Counted from the stretch's first letter, positions 47,655 through 60,339 are shown. The stretch is DNA of 64,000 nucleotides from Channallabes apus (GCA_030522415.1 CM060108.1:36150256-36214255); one strand, 5' to 3'. Translations and numbers: made by a program. Notes: a model not told the origin generated them from the sequence alone.

Positions 47655-50600
47655 AGTCTGGAAAAATCTATAGTACTTGTTTTTTTTCAGTAAACTATAT
47701 ACAACGGAACACAGACACAGTTACTTAAACAATGATTTCTACTTATACATATTCTTACTGAGCAAATGCTGACCTACTGATAATAAACATGGAAGGTGGC
47801 CTACCAGTGGGGCAGAACAGGAAGACAGACGGCTCCCCCAGGAAACGGAAGATCTCATTGGTCACAGACACCTGAGCATGAGCGAATGAGGAGAAAGCTT
47901 CAGTATCGGCCTGACACATGGAGTGATCGATGTCGTCAAAGAGAATGGCAAAAGCCTGGCAGCCCAGTTCTCCCACCTAGTAGTGAGGACACACACAAAA
48001 AAACAAGAACAAGTAGAGCAGCCTTTGGTATCACTTATGGGACTTGAACTAAATGGGAGATATTTTAATCCCAATACTCCACTGCTAAGTTACATGATAA
48101 AGTAGGGCTGTGTGGGTGTGTGTAGGAGTATAGTTATGTGTGCAGTTAAAAAAAAGTGGAGGCTAATAATAATTGCCCTTGTCCTGCAGTCATTTCATTA
48201 GATTCATATACAGGCGTGTCATTGTGTATCTAATCGCATGTATTTGCAAACCTGACGAAGTTTACGCTTGAGCAGTGTGAGGTCAGAGGCACTAGAGAAG
48301 ACGATGTCCTGACCAGGGGAGAGAGCGTACACAAACTTCAGCCCTCGCGACTCTGCTTCATGCACCAGTTCTTTCAGCTGAGCTGCGCAGGCAGTGAGAG
48401 ACAGACAGACAGAGAGAAAGATTATTTATTATATAAAAATTATTTTAAAAGACAGAAATTAAGAGAAAATAAGTAATTGCTAGATTTGAAACAGTCGTAT
48501 ACCTTCCTCCTCAGTGGAGTACACCTCTCTCCACAGTAAACGATGTTTCAGGTCATCTTTAGGACCATACAGATACGTGTTCAAACCCCATCTTTGCATC
48601 CTGTGCGCATAACAGAAAAAGGCTGTGGTGAACAAATGACATTAAACAAAATATTAGTATTAAATTTGAAAGATGCCTGGTTACTTTAATGTGTGGAGCA
48701 ATTGGGGTATTTTTACTTTCTTGTACCTTACTATCCAGCAACCTTACTCTAATGCTTAATGTTAAAGTCAGTTTATTTATTTATTTATTTTTTCATCATA
48801 GCCTATTGCTGGTGATTGCAGCAGGCACAGTGTAGCTTGGTGTGTTTGGAATTAATTAGCAATGCATGCCTTATGAAAGTTGAGTCTGTGTCAGTGTAAC
48901 TGCTGTCATGGTGTGAACTTGTGACAGAAATGTGTCCAGATGTTTTCACTCCTTGCTCACTCTGAAGGCTCCTTACAGAGGTGGCATCCCCTTCAGCAGG
49001 TACGTGATGGGGCGGGGCTGCTAGTTTGGACATGGCTGGTTCAGGGAGTTGAATGAATGGATCTTGTGCTCCTGCCACGTTATAAAAACATGGCGAGGAG
49101 CTTTGTCAAGAGTAACTACAGCAAGAGTTTAATGGTTGCAGTTAAGGCTCAGAACCTAAAGTTGTGCAGAAAACCTTAAAGGTAAGAGCGGCATGCAGGC
49201 AGAGCAATGCCACATGCCCCAAGGACTTCAAAGGCAAGTGAAGTGAATGCGGCTGTTTGATCACGGCACAGGTACTGTAAGAGCGGCCAAAGGACTGGAC
49301 ACACTGCCGCAGCATTTTCATCTGCGTTAAAAGCCAGCTCACGCAATCCAGCTGCCAACCATTCAAAAAGGCTGCTGTGTTCGCTGTTAAGGCCCCTGTT
49401 CTCAGTCAGGGTAAGCCGCCCAGATGTTAGAAGTCACAAGGCTGGAGGCGGGTACATTTCTCACCAAGGACCCTGTTTCCAGCCAGGAAAGCTACCCAGT
49501 TGAGAGATGTCACGGAAATTCTCGCAAGAGGCCACTCCCATGAATGGCTGGGTGGGGCTGACTGACCATGTCTGTGATGACTGCGTCAAAGTTTGGCTGG
49601 GCTGGCTGGCCATGGCTGTGAAAGCTGCCACATCCCAGCCGGAAAAGGTGCGCAGGTTTCAGATCTCATGGTGATTGCCACCAGGGTCCGTGCTAACCAG
49701 CTGACCATGTCTATGAAAGCTGTGTCGAAGTGCTGGCTGGAGCCCACGTGGATGCACTCTGCCACTCCATTGCTGCCAACACTCGCCAGCCGAGTGTCCC
49801 TCTGCCAGCTGGGCATTGCCTGGACAAGCACGTGCACATCCTCACTACTATCCTCCCCTGCTTTACTTCCTCTCTCCTTCATCCCTTCCCTTTTCCAATT
49901 TATTCCTAATAAAACTACCATTTTCCCGTAAGACCTTGCCTCATGTCTGTGGTGAGTCACCTGAGTCAAAGATCTTACACTGCTCTAAAGTTTTTAAGCC
50001 TTAAGACATTAACTTAGATTAACACTGCACGTTAACACGTTTTCAGTGCTTCTCATTTTTAACATGGACCATACTTGTACAGTTCTACATAATGTTTGCT
50101 TGATGACCCTTTTATTCAAGTACATACTACTGTACAGTATGTGACATAAGCTGGTTGAATTACATTAAAGAAATGGGAGCAAATGTTTTACTGTGACAGG
50201 CTGCAAAATGCCTAAAGGTACAATTTTAAAATTGGTTGTTTCTATAACTGTAACTGCAGCAGAAACCCTCCCAGCATCACCAGTATACTAATCACCGGCC
50301 TGATCATCCGTCATCATCTGCACCTGTTTCTCACTGGTTCATGTCTGTAAGTTAGATGCTTTTTTTATGCTTGAATAATTTATACCGTAGGTCACTATGT
50401 GGCTTAACAAACAAAACAAAAAACATTCCTCCACACTGTAAGATTCAGCACTGGACTGAAAATGAGCCTTAAACTTGCCAAAAAGGAGAGTCAAAAAGTC
50501 CTTCAGGAAAACCTAGAGAACTGTTCCTAGAAACTGGTTTAAAAATACAAGAAAGTCGAATTATTTCTTTGGAAGCCATATATGAAGAAACAGGGGGTAT

Positions 50601-53600
50601 TCAAGACTTTTGCACAGTACTGTATATATTGATTCTATGAAAAATGTTTTTTGCAATATCACCATTAAGTGGGTCTGGATCTTCACAGCTCAGAATTTTC
50701 GTGCTCAGCCCCAAAAGATTTATGCAAGTCGGTTTCCTCTCCTTATCCTAATCCATGCAGAATTGACCTTGCAGACCTTTAAATGAAAAACTCCTCCTTC
50801 ATAAATATAGAACGTCCCCAGATAGAATCCTTGAGCTGAGCATGCATTAAGGACGGCGCACTTAAAGAACATAAAACGGATATGGCACAAACAGCATGCT
50901 AGGCAGTGGGAGAATCTACACTTTACTTCACTATCAATAATGGAGCAGATGGATTCTAAATCATTATCCCTGTTATTACCACTACAATATTTCTGCAGGT
51001 ATAACATATTTTGCTTGCTTTTTTCCCCTCTAAATGACCATATGACCAACTAAGCGCACTATTTAATTGAGGCTGATCTAGTCGAGGCAAAGAGACGCTT
51101 TGCAGGTCAATACAAGTTCAAATTTCATATTTATAACTCTTGAATGATATTTAATCCGTTTAATGGGTCCACTCAGAGTCAGTTTTAAAGATTTTTTTCA
51201 GTTTCTCTGGATACTGATATGGCTCTGAAGGAGTAATCAATACGCAAATACCCGTGGATCAGAAAGTTTTGTCTGCGGATAAAATCGTTCATTCATTCAG
51301 CTTCAGTACAGTACTGTATACTGGTCAGAGGAACACTGGGTATGATCACTGGGACCAGGAACACTGGGTGTGAGATGCACTGAATGAGATGCCAGGTTAT
51401 CCCAGATCACTATGCACACATATATAGTCACACACTCAGGTACACCTAGGGCATTTCAAACTGGCCAATTGACCAACTGGCATGCTTTTGGGAGGTCAGC
51501 GGAAACTGGAGCACCTGGAGAAAACCCATGAGGACACAATAAAAATCTGAAAAGTGTGGCATGTATTTGTATTCAGTCCTTTACTATAATACCCCTAAAT
51601 AAAATCCAGTGGAACCAATTGCCTTCAAAAGTCACCTAATTAGTACATAGAGTCCACCCGTGTGTAATTTAATCTCAGTATAAATCCAGCTGTTCTGTGA
51701 AGGAATATATATGCTTATCATATCACGAATTAAGTGAATAGACTTGATGTCACACAGAGTATTATAAGTGGCTCTTGTGTGAGTATTGGTCATTGTAAGT
51801 GAGTGCTGGGTAGCTTGGTAATACGTGTGTGTGTGTGTAAGACTATAATAAGAAGCAAAAAAGGCAGATGCCCTACATATATTGAAGTTGAACTTCAATA
51901 TGCTGAGTTGCTCTGAAATATTAAAGGACACCACCTGAGAGTTGCCCCTGTACCAGATACAGTAGGTGAAGGCAGCAGCTTTGCGCTAGTGCATAAAACA
52001 CATGCCTCTGGGTAAGTTTTAAAAACAAAGCCTTTCCTGACTCCCTTCCGTTCCCCACCATTTGGATCTCTCCACCTGTCAGTTCTGTCACTCTCTGCTT
52101 CAACCCAGCAAGAACTCTCAAGTCCCAGCTGGATAAGCATTCTCACCTTCAGTATCCTTCTGTCTCCCTTGCTCATTTACTATTAATCCTTTCTTCCAGT
52201 ACTGAACCTGGACCAGTGCCTTAACTCTCTTTCTAACTCTTTCTCTCTGTTTTTTTTTTCTGTGTGGGTAGAATGTTCTCTCTTCTCCTCTCTTCCTGTC
52301 CAGATGGTGTCCTGTTCATTTTGTGTGCTTCAGTCACAAACTACAAAGATACACTGTTAAAAACACACAATCTGTTACAATCAGACAGAAACATCATACA
52401 GAAAAAGTGGACAGAGAGATAAATATAGGAATGTACATAAAGAATGTATAAAAATGACATTAAAATCGAGCATTCATGGACACTTTTCCCATTTGCAGAG
52501 CTGCTTGTGGCAAAGAGGAGACAATGGGCTTTAGTATGAAATGGTGTTCTATATGAGACATTAAGTGCATTCATACTGTACGGAGTTGGAAGGTGATCCA
52601 TGAATGCATAGTTGCTTAACTAAAGAGAAATTTTAAATTATTTTACATTTAGGCAGTTGGCAGACACCCTTATCAAGGGCAACTTTTTAATAATTTTTTA
52701 CAACATTTTTATAAAAAAATTTTATCAACAGGGTTGTGGAACCTGGGACCCTCTGAATCATAGTCCAATGCCAAACTGACACCCAGGCAACATTGTTATG
52801 ATACATAATATGTATCTGTAGATAGATTTAGGTTTAGGGTTTAGGTCCACCTGGGACTTTTGATTGTGCAGACTAACATAACAGTTATGGGAGTAAAAAA
52901 AGTTCTTTATTTCTCTATATACAGTGCCTAGCAAAAGTATTCATATCCCTTGAACTTTTTCAAATTATGTCATAAATGCATTTTATTAGGATTTCATGTG
53001 ATTGGCACAAAATTGTGAAGTGGAAGAAAAACGACAATTTAAATTTAAAACATTTTCAAATTTTTTTTTACATATAATAATCTGAAAATTGTGGCATGTA
53101 CAGTATTTGTATTCAGTCCCCTTTACTCTAATACCCCTAACTAAAATCCGGTGGAACCAATTGCCTTCAGAAGACACCTAATTATTACATAGAGTCCACC
53201 TGTGTGTAATTTAATCTCAGTATAAATACAGCTGTTCTGTGAAGGCCTCCTAGTTTGTTAGAGAACATTAGTGAAAAAACTGTATCATGAACACAAGTAA
53301 CACACCAGACAGACCAAGAATAAAGTTGTGGAGAAGTTTAAACAGGGTCAAGTAAAAAAAAATATCCCAAACTTTGAACACCTCACAGAGCACTTTTCAA
53401 TCCATCATTTAAAAATGGAAAGACTATGGCACAACTGCAAACCCACAAAGACATGGATGTCCACCTAACCTGACAAGGAGAGAGCATTAGAGAAACCAAG
53501 AGGCCGATGGTAACTCTGGAAGAGCAGCAGAGATGCACAGCTCAGGTGGGAGAATCTGTCCACAGGACGACTATTAGCCGTGTACTCCACAAATCTTGCC

Positions 53601-56600
53601 TTTATGGTAGAGTGACAAGAAGAAAGTCATTGTTGAAAGAAAACTATAAGAAGCTATAAGCTACAAAATGTATTTGCAATTTTTCTGACAAGCCATGTGG
53701 GGGACATAGCAGACAAGTGGAACATAGTGCTCTGGTCAGATTAGACAGAAATTTAATTTCTTGGCCTAAATGCAAAATGATGTGTGGAAGAAAACTAATA
53801 CTGTGCATCATGTTGTGGCGATTCTTTTCTTTAGCAGGGGCAGGGAAGCGGGTTAAAGTTGATAGGAAGATAGATGAAGCCAAATACAAGGCAAACTTAG
53901 AAGAAAAGCTGTTAGAATACAAAAGAGGTTTACCTTTCTGCAGGAAAACAATCCTAAATATACAACCAGGGCTACAGTGGAATGGTTTGGATCAAAGCAT
54001 ATTTATGTGTTAGAATGACCCAGTCAAAGTCCAGACATAAACCCAATTGAGAATCTGTGGTCTGACTTGAAAATTGCTCTTCACAGACCAATCTGATTCA
54101 CCATTTTTTTTTTTGTAGCTATTTTGCAAAGAACAGTGGGTAAATGAGCAAAGCTGGTAGAAACACACCCCCAATTTAATTGTAGCTAAAAATGGTTCTA
54201 CAAAGTACTGACTCAGGAGGGCTGAATACAAATGCATGTCACACTTTTCAGATAATTATTTGTGAAACATGTTATATATCTGCAATAATTTATCATTTAC
54301 TTTCCACTTCACAATTATGTCATAATAATAGGATAATATAATAATGTATTCAGAGTTATACATAATGCAAGTAATGTAAGTTTATATAATGTAATTAGAG
54401 TTATACACTCTACATGGACACGTCTATTCTGCACATTTGCTCTAACTTGTTATTTTCTCACCCTCTCAATCTCTCTTTCAGCAATAAAATTCATTCTCTC
54501 TCCCTCCATCTCTCTATCTCTTTCCATTTCACTCAAGTCGCTCCAGTGCCCATCTAACGCCTTACATCACCACTGTAATCATCACTTTATCGATTCCCAC
54601 CTCACCCAGGGAAAGTGGAATCAGCCTGCGTCACTCGTTTCTCTAAGGGATGATGGTAAAGGCACTGGGGCATGTGAAACTGCAACTCAGTGGCACCATG
54701 CCAGCAGTAGTCAGTGCCCAGTCACTTTCACTGGAAAGGCCATTCACCAATAAACTGTGTCTCAGTCACAGCTTATGCAAGAAAAATACTGAATACAGAT
54801 CTGAAAATGTTCATTAGTCATTAACCATTAGCTGTATCTGGCCTGTTGTGTTGTCTGTGTGTGAGTGGCATACTCACCACTGAAAAAGCACTTTTCTTTG
54901 CTCCATGGACCAGGGTCGCCCATAGAAACCTGCCAGAGGGACAGATACAGTATACATGCATAAACACATTCACATAAACAGTATTAGGAAAAATTCCATA
55001 CATGCTCACTCCAATGCATGTGCAGTGATTTCAGAATCCCCATTACGGTGACATTAGTGGAATGTGCCATTGTAGCTCTTAGAGGTATTACGGGTTTATT
55101 TTGTTTACGTTAAATTTGCAATACAAGTATTTCACTGCTCTCATCCATTATAGCCTAGAATAATATTGTTCAGCACTTGCATTTGTGCATACAGTTCTGT
55201 GTAAAAGTCTGATATAGACCTTAAGTTAGATGTTTTTTTATGGTTGAATAACTTACTGTCTGGTTTAACAAAGAAAAAAAACATTCCTTGGAAACTGCTT
55301 ACTGTAGGTACAGGGACCGGACTTAAAATGAGAGCAAAAACATCCATCATGAAGCTTGGAGAACTATTCCTCAAGACCAGTGTTGGGTGTAACGCGTTAC
55401 AAAGTCACTCGTTAGAGTACTTGGATTGTGTTTGGATTGAGTAATCTAACGCGTTAGGGCCGCCATTTAAGTACTCAGTTATTTAGTTACCTTTTCAAAA
55501 ATGTAATCCGTTATTTAGACATTTAGATTCCCAAATTAGTTATTTAGTTAGATTTAGTTATTTCGATTCTCAATCCGTTAGTATGTGTGCGAAATCCGTC
55601 CTACAAGTCCCGTCCCCGATAACCCGTCCCCCTCTGTTATTCCTGCTGTTATACACCTATCTCACCTATGCGGTTTGACTATGCGAGGACAGACACACGG
55701 AAAGAAAGAAACCTAATCACAGCGCCAAATCTCGCAGTGAATCATGATGAACCGTACATACGGCCACCACGTAGGTGAGATTGGGGTATTAGTAGTTAAC
55801 AGATTATGGGCCAAACTTTGCAGAGTGATGATAGTGGAATAATTATAAAGGTCTTGACTAAAAAAACATGCATGAGGAATCACAAAGGAGTTTTCATTTT
55901 CTGCAATGGAAAAGTACTCTAACTAGTTACTTTTATCAGAAAGTAACGCAGTAATGTAACTACATTTTTAAAGACAGTAATTTTGTAATGCAATTAGTTA
56001 CTTTAAAAAAGGAACGTCTCTCAACTCTGCTCAAGACCACATGTAAAATACAAGAAGGTCTGGCTCCTTGGAAGCAAAATATAAAGAAATGAGTGGTGAG
56101 TCTTGCACAGTACCACATGTCCAAGGATTTTTTTTAATATGGTGCCAATCATTGTCTTCCCTGTCAGTCGACAGTAAAAGGAAAATATAACATGAATCCA
56201 AAATGTGCAATAATATTGGAGCTGAGTAAATGCCCTATTACAATGAAAGATATAGATATAAAGCTTCAGTTTGACAATACATACAGTATGTATTTTTAAT
56301 TTTTGCAGAATAAAAATGATGGTCCAGTAACATTTTTATATCCTGACTGTAACAAAAGACAATTATTTTCATATAATTTTAATAAGATTAAAAAAGATAA
56401 AACTATGGCACATTTACAGCATTTGGCAGACGCCCTCATCCAAAGCAACTAACATTTTTATCTCATTATACAGATGAGCATTTGAGGGTCTTGCTCAAGG
56501 GCCCAACAGGGGCAACCTACTGTGGTGGTGTTGGGATTGGAACCTGGGACCTTCCAAAGCCCTAACCACTGAGCTACACCTGACTCTACTGTACAGGCCC

Positions 56601-56988
56601 TATAGGCAATTAGATGTTAATTTATCTAACAGAATGTTGACTCTAAGAAAGTGATACAGTTGAAACAGGCTGTTAATTTGAATCTTTGTAATTATGAGTA
56701 TTTACTCATAATGTTTGTGTGTTGCATGTTTAATACTTTATGTATGTTCAGTGCCTGCTGATGAGATCTTATTTAGCCATTAGCGAATTGTATCGGGTTT
56801 CGGTGTGGCGGTGGTGATGGTGATGGTGCTGCAGGACAGAAATGGGTCAATAGATAGAGCAGACAAACACACACACACACACATGCGCCCACTGTATACA
56901 CACCCACAGACTGACATTTACCCTGCTGGGCGAACGATTAAACCAGCCAATAAAATAACATGGACATACAGACAGGTTACAGACAATT

Positions 56989-57026
<38 letters not shown>

Positions 57027-57310
57027 CTGACTTGGTAGGCAACAAAGGAATATCTCACAGCTTTGACCTTGTGGTGGTCCCCACAAGGAAACTTTTGTTA
57101 AAAAATATATATAATAATGCAGCTTTTATTTAACAAAATCCAGTCCAAAAGACTTGTAACCCTCATCTGTTTATTTGCATCATGTCTCAATTTGGATATA
57201 AAAAAAAGCATTCTGCTGAATAATCTAATGTAAATGCTTCATTTTCAGAGGTAAGGAAGTGCTGCAATAATATTTATTTCACTGAAAGGTGTTCACAAGG
57301 ATATTTAGAG

Positions 57311-57341
<31 letters not shown>

Positions 57342-57629
57342 ACTGCATGAACAGCCCCTATTCCCTCTCACTCTGAACATGGCTATTTATACTGCGCTGA
57401 GGCTGCATCAGCTGGTCTGAACTACTATAAGAGAAATGGATAAGAGAAAGCAGATTGAAGCTGGTGTGGAGTGACGCATGCGCACTGCTCCGTCTCTCTA
57501 TTGTCTGAATGGTAAATCACATGTACAGCCGACTATCCTGTCCTGCAGAAGTGCTGATGGTTACACAGACACACGGACGCGCTGCTTACCTTCCACAACC
57601 CCGCACACAAACTCATCCTTCTCCTCCAT
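41179..57629 (-). CDS. oga: Protein O-GlcNAcase (OGA), 765 aa, 16 coding exons
   Basis: Removes O-linked GlcNAc from Ser/Thr of nuclear and cytoplasmic proteins (GH84). Exons in gene order: 57629-57590, 54929-54878, 48600-48503, 48382-48252, 47976-47805, 47586-47488, 46560-46291, 45153-45067, 44664-44264, 43610-43436, 43176-43091, 42988-42884, 42672-42581, 42434-42239, 42009-41853, 41315-41179. All introns are GT-AG with matching phases. The start MEEKDEF is the first ATG after an in-frame TGA. Catalytic domain about 7-290: GVVEGFYGRPW, K45, the D121-D122 pair in LFDDIDH, Y166, N227 and D232 in [11 protein letters not shown]260 in [10 protein letters not shown]. All sit at human numbering minus 53. 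A stalk domain ([10 protein letters not shown]) and a C-terminal acetyltransferase-like domain ([11 protein letters not shown]) follow. It is shorter than human OGA (916) because of a reduced N-terminus, acidic loop and linker. It could be a teleost paralogue. Confidence 0.95.
45350..45782 (-). repeat. Dispersed repeat with CACAGTACTGTA terminus
   Basis: Minus-strand copy of the family also at 50345-50630 and 55192-56113. Shared blocks include a TTTGCTTCCAAAGA/TCTTTGGAAGC segment, a CTCCAGG...TCCTGAAGGACTTTTTGGC segment and the ACTGTGCAAAA terminus. It lies in an OGA intron. Confidence 0.55.
46731..47356 (+). mobile_element. Internally deleted Tc1-like element in an OGA intron
   Basis: Starts CACCATATTGCCAAACGTAT after TA and ends CTTTTGGCAATATAGTG before TA. 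The inverted termini and TA duplication are intact. Only 626 bases remain. The C-terminal third of a transposase is still readable (46964-47134: [12 protein letters not shown] ... [14 protein letters not shown]), including the last acidic block. It is a deletion derivative, mobile only if helped. Confidence 0.82.
47587..47651. repeat. (GA)n microsatellite abutting an OGA splice acceptor
   Basis: About 60 bases of GA on + (CT on the transcribed sense strand). It ends three bases from the CAG acceptor of OGA exon 6 (47586), so it acts as the polypyrimidine tract. Confidence 0.93.
48950..49975 (+). repeat. GC-richer degenerate repeat block in OGA intron 2
   Basis: Less AT-rich than its surroundings. 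It contains related phrases repeated with variation (TGACCATGTCTGTGATGACT, TGGCCATGGCTGTGAAAGCT, TGACCATGTCTATGAAAGCT) and a TATAAAAA at 49081. A TTCCTAATAAAACTACC polyadenylation-like stretch is near 49903. It may be a decayed LTR retroelement or an unclassified dispersed repeat. No coding domain was recognised. Confidence 0.35.
50345..50630 (+). repeat. Dispersed repeat with CACAGTACTGTA terminus
   Basis: Copy of the 55192-56113 family: GTTAGATGCTTTTTTTATGC, TTGAATAATTTATACC, TTTGGAAGCCATATATGAAG and TTTTGCACAGTACTGTATAT. OGA intron 2. Confidence 0.6.
51290..51545 (+). repeat. Degenerate copy of the 33660-34026 repeat family
   Basis: Recognised from the order ATTCATTCAGCTTC, TATACTGGTCAG, CACACACTCAGGTAC, GGGCATTTCAAACTGGCC and GGAGGTCAGCGGAAACTGGA. 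Confidence 0.4.
51546..51710 (+). repeat. Tc1-like 5' fragment, same family as 52922-54330
   Basis: Matches 53085-53250 closely: GTGGCATGTATTTGTATTCAG, AATACCCCTAAATAAAATCC, ATAGAGTCCACCCGTGTGTA and TATAAATCCAGCTGTTCTGT. No transposase portion. Confidence 0.6.
52640..52795 (+). repeat. High-copy short interspersed repeat
   Basis: TTTAGGCAGTTGGCAGACAC, then AACCTGGGACCCTCTGAATC. Diverged member of the 56405-56585 family. Confidence 0.55.
52922..54330 (+). pseudogene. Decayed Tc1-like transposon
   Basis: Starts CAGTGCCTAGCAAAAGTATT after TA, a common teleost Tc1 terminus. Transposase sequence is recognisable throughout but riddled with shifts: start [23 protein letters not shown] region at 53288, later TGTGGAAGAAAACTAATACTG and a final CCCAGTCAAAGTCCAGACAT (SPDxNPIE block) at 54019-54055. 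The right terminus is eroded. OGA intron 2. Confidence 0.65.
55192..56113 (+). repeat. Dispersed repeat interrupted by a hAT insertion
   Basis: Begins CAGTTCTGTGTAAAAGTCTG and ends AGTCTTGCACAGTACCACA. Closely related to 50345-50630. The hAT-like element at 55378-56029 splits it. OGA intron 1. Confidence 0.6.
55378..56029. mobile_element. Non-autonomous hAT-like element
   Basis: Starts CAGTGTTGGGTGTAACGCGT and ends GTCTCTCAACTCTG. Flanked by the exact 8-bp duplication CTCAAGAC (55370-55377 and 56030-56037). Interior rich in AGTTA/TAACT words, non-coding, 652 bases. Confidence 0.85.
56405..56585 (+). repeat. High-copy short interspersed repeat, good copy
   Basis: GCATTTGGCAGACGCCCTCA, GTCTTGCTCAAGGGCCCAAC, GGTGTTGGGATTGGAACCTG and CTAACCACTGAGCTACAC. 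Best preserved of three copies in the window. OGA intron 1. Confidence 0.75.
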
Positions 57630-57770
57630 CTCTCGCTGGGATTTCGATGCTCGGAAAGGAAAGTGTGATCAGCACACAGCGCCGCTCTCACACCGCCTCA
57701 TCTCTCTCCATCCCCCCGCTCCACACACACACTCCTCTCACACTACACACACACACACACACACACACAC
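56995..57770. repeat. Short (GT)n/(CA)n tracts around OGA exon 1
   Basis: GT at about 56995-57024 and 57314-57341 in intron 1, CA at about 57738-57770 just upstream of the start codon on the gene's 5' side. Confidence 0.85.
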
Positions 57771-57900
57771 AGGCGCTCGGTTTAAGCTCTCAGTGCCGCT
57801 CAGATGAACTCGCTCACTGTGGTGTGAGTAAACAGAGGGAGATGAGACGAGGATGCTCGTCGCTTTCTCTCGCTCTAACTGTTGTGTGATTCGCTCGTTT
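57630..57900 (-). promoter_or_regulatory. Probable OGA promoter and 5' untranslated region
   Basis: GC-richer than its surroundings, immediately upstream of the OGA start codon, with scattered CpG (GGCGCTCGG, CGCCGCTC). No TATA box is obvious. The transcription start cannot be placed. Confidence 0.4.
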
Positions 57901-58129
57901 TTATGAATCTTTTGGATGAACCAATTAAACCGATTCGACCCGTGAAATGTGATTTGATTCGTTCTGCTTCAGCTGCATTAAGCTTCAGTTTATAACTTTC
58001 TCTTCGTCCATATGACATAAAAGGTGTATGAAGCCAGTGGCGTCGTTAGGTCTGATTGTTCGCCTAAATATGGAGGTGTTTTATAGCAAAGCATCAGCAG
58101 GTCTTACAGAGCTGAACTTTACTTCAATA

Positions 58130-58665
58130 GGCTTCACTATAGTGATGGAAAGATGAAGCCTCGTTTAGGTGTCGATGCTTCCCAGCCAATAGTTTCACCA
58201 AAAGATTCACTTCATGAAGCTTCATTTACAAGCTCATTGTACTGCCATCTAGTGGACAAACATTTTGTAGCAAATAGATCCTAACATTGAAAGCAGCACA
58301 ATAAATATGGACATGTAGCTGCAAGTCATATCTTTATACAGTTAATTTTATACAACGTTAATGATATATTCATCCGAGAACATATGTAGGGAGCGTGGAG
58401 GCCAATGGTGATTACAATTGTATTTGTTCCCATTTTATAATTGTGCCTCCGGTCAACATCTCTGCGCACATTCACACACTCCAGACAATCTGGGTACGCC
58501 AGTTACACTAATCTGCAAGTCATTGGACTATGGAAAACCGTAAACCCAGCAAGCAGGAGGAGAACATGAAAACTTCATGCACACAGACCCTGAGGAGGGA
58601 ATCGAACCTGGACCATGGAGGTGCAAGGCAGCCTTACTAATCACTAAGCCACCATGCCTCCTGAT
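58130..58665 (+). repeat. Two dispersed repeat fragments
   Basis: 58138-58262 has the GAAGCCTCGTTTAGG ... CTGCCATCTAGTGG pattern of a short dispersed element. 58440-58662 is a 3' fragment of the 33660-34026 family (CATTGGACTATGG, GGGAATCGAACCTGGACC, CACTAAGCCACCATGCC). Confidence 0.5.
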
Positions 58666-60005
58666 AGAAATGCTGTAGCGCTGTCATATTCTTTGAGTGT
58701 CTAATGTGTATTACTCTCTTCAAGTGATTCCATAGCATCTCTATTGGGTTGAGGTCTGTGCTCTGACCTTATGGACCAAGATCAAGACTAAAGGGAGGAT
58801 GCTTTAACACTTGTGCAGACGTGTTAATTAAAAGGTTTAAAAATCCATGGTGCAAAGGAAATCTGTGTGCACATAACTACCATCTCTGAATCTAATAAAT
58901 CTATATGGTCTAGCAATTTTCTTCAGTAGGTGCCATTTTTGGGAGAAATTCCTTCAGAATTTTGCTGATTGTTCTTCTCTTTCTTGATCCATTCAAGAAT
59001 AAAATCTGTGTAGCAAGTGTCATGCTTGTAGGACTGCACCGTTCGCTAATTGGTTACATAATTTGTGATGTCGTTGGTGACATCACACTCAGGGAAATAG
59101 AGTTTCAGAGACCAATGTAACAATAGCACTGCACTGATAAAACCACAATAAGAAACAGTAATAGACTGTCAACTAGTCGGACAGTAAAGGAAAAAACAGC
59201 AGTAACAGTAAATTTAACAATATATGTGTAAGAAAGAGAGAGATCAGATTCAGAGGTTAGCCAATCTCATATTGCAGCAGATAAACTGTGTCATCTTGGT
59301 ATAAAGCAGTGATGGTGCAGTTTCTCTCTCTCCTGTTTGTGTCTGTGTATGTGTATGTGTTTGATTGCTAACTAAAGTACTGTTGTTCGTACTTTTCCAA
59401 CACCAGGGCCAACAATAGTCATAAGGAGACAAAGACTGGGGTGAACTGAACAAATTGTAAAGACCAAAGGTGAGCAGTGCACAAATCATTAGTAAAGATA
59501 AGTAGCATACAAATGTGTGTGTGTGTGTGTGAGTGAGTGAGAGAAGAGAGAGAGAGAGGCAAGCAGCCCCAGGCAACCTTGAATCAGCTCCTGATCTTTT
59601 CAATAAGCTAGAAATGACCCAGGCCCACAAATAAAAATATTTGAGTTTTGACATTTTTTCAGAACTCTGACTTAAATCTCAGATAAAAACCTTCTGAGAT
59701 TAAAGTCAGAATTTTAAAGTCAGAACTCAAATACATTTTTAATGGTGGCCCTTATCCTCTTACATAAAAGTCAAACATGAGAATTTAAAATATACTACTA
59801 CTACTAATGATAATAATAATGAATATGATGTGTACCATGCCTTTCAATCTGTGCTTATAATTGGGATAATTGCATTAGACTTTACAAAATAGCTAATTAA
59901 AAAAACTAATTTAAAAATAATTTAATGAACTTCAGAAACTCAAATCATCCAAGCAACATATTTGGCTTCCTATTTATTTTGCTTTATTTATTAAATGTTT
60001 AGCAG
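58666..60005. other. Intergenic, no gene recognised
   Basis: AT-rich. A GT/GA tract lies at about 59514-59560. Nothing else could be supported. Confidence 0.5.
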
Positions 60006-60290
60006 TTCAGGTTTGAGAGTGTGATTCCTGCCTCGGGTCTGTGTGCATAGAGTTTTAATTTTCTCCCTGTGCTTAGTGGGTTTCCTCTTGGTACTCTGGT
60101 TTCCTTCCACATTCCAAAGACATGCAAATTAGTTTAATCCCAAATTCCCCGTACTGTGTGCCCTGTTATGGGTTGGGACCCTGTTCTGGGTGTATCCTGC
60201 CTTATTCTCAAAGTCTCCTGGGACAGGCTCCAGGCCACTTGCGACCCTGTACAGGATAAAGCAGTATAGACAATCAGTCTAAGATCTTTC
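60006..60290 (-). repeat. Interspersed repeat, 33660-34026 family, minus strand
   Basis: Reverse orientation copy: GATTCCTGCCTCGGGTCTGT, GGTACTCTGGTTTCCTTCCA, GTCTCCTGGGACAGGCTCCA and CGACCCTGTACAGGATAAAG. Confidence 0.7.
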
Positions 60291-60339
60291 CACATTCATA
60301 GAATTAAACACATAAAATGCATTTAAGGCTTTAAAAGTA

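Noticed and set aside
49081..49088. TATAAAAA as a promoter of a nested gene
   Set aside because: No coding frame with recognisable domains follows, and it lies in an intronic repeat block.
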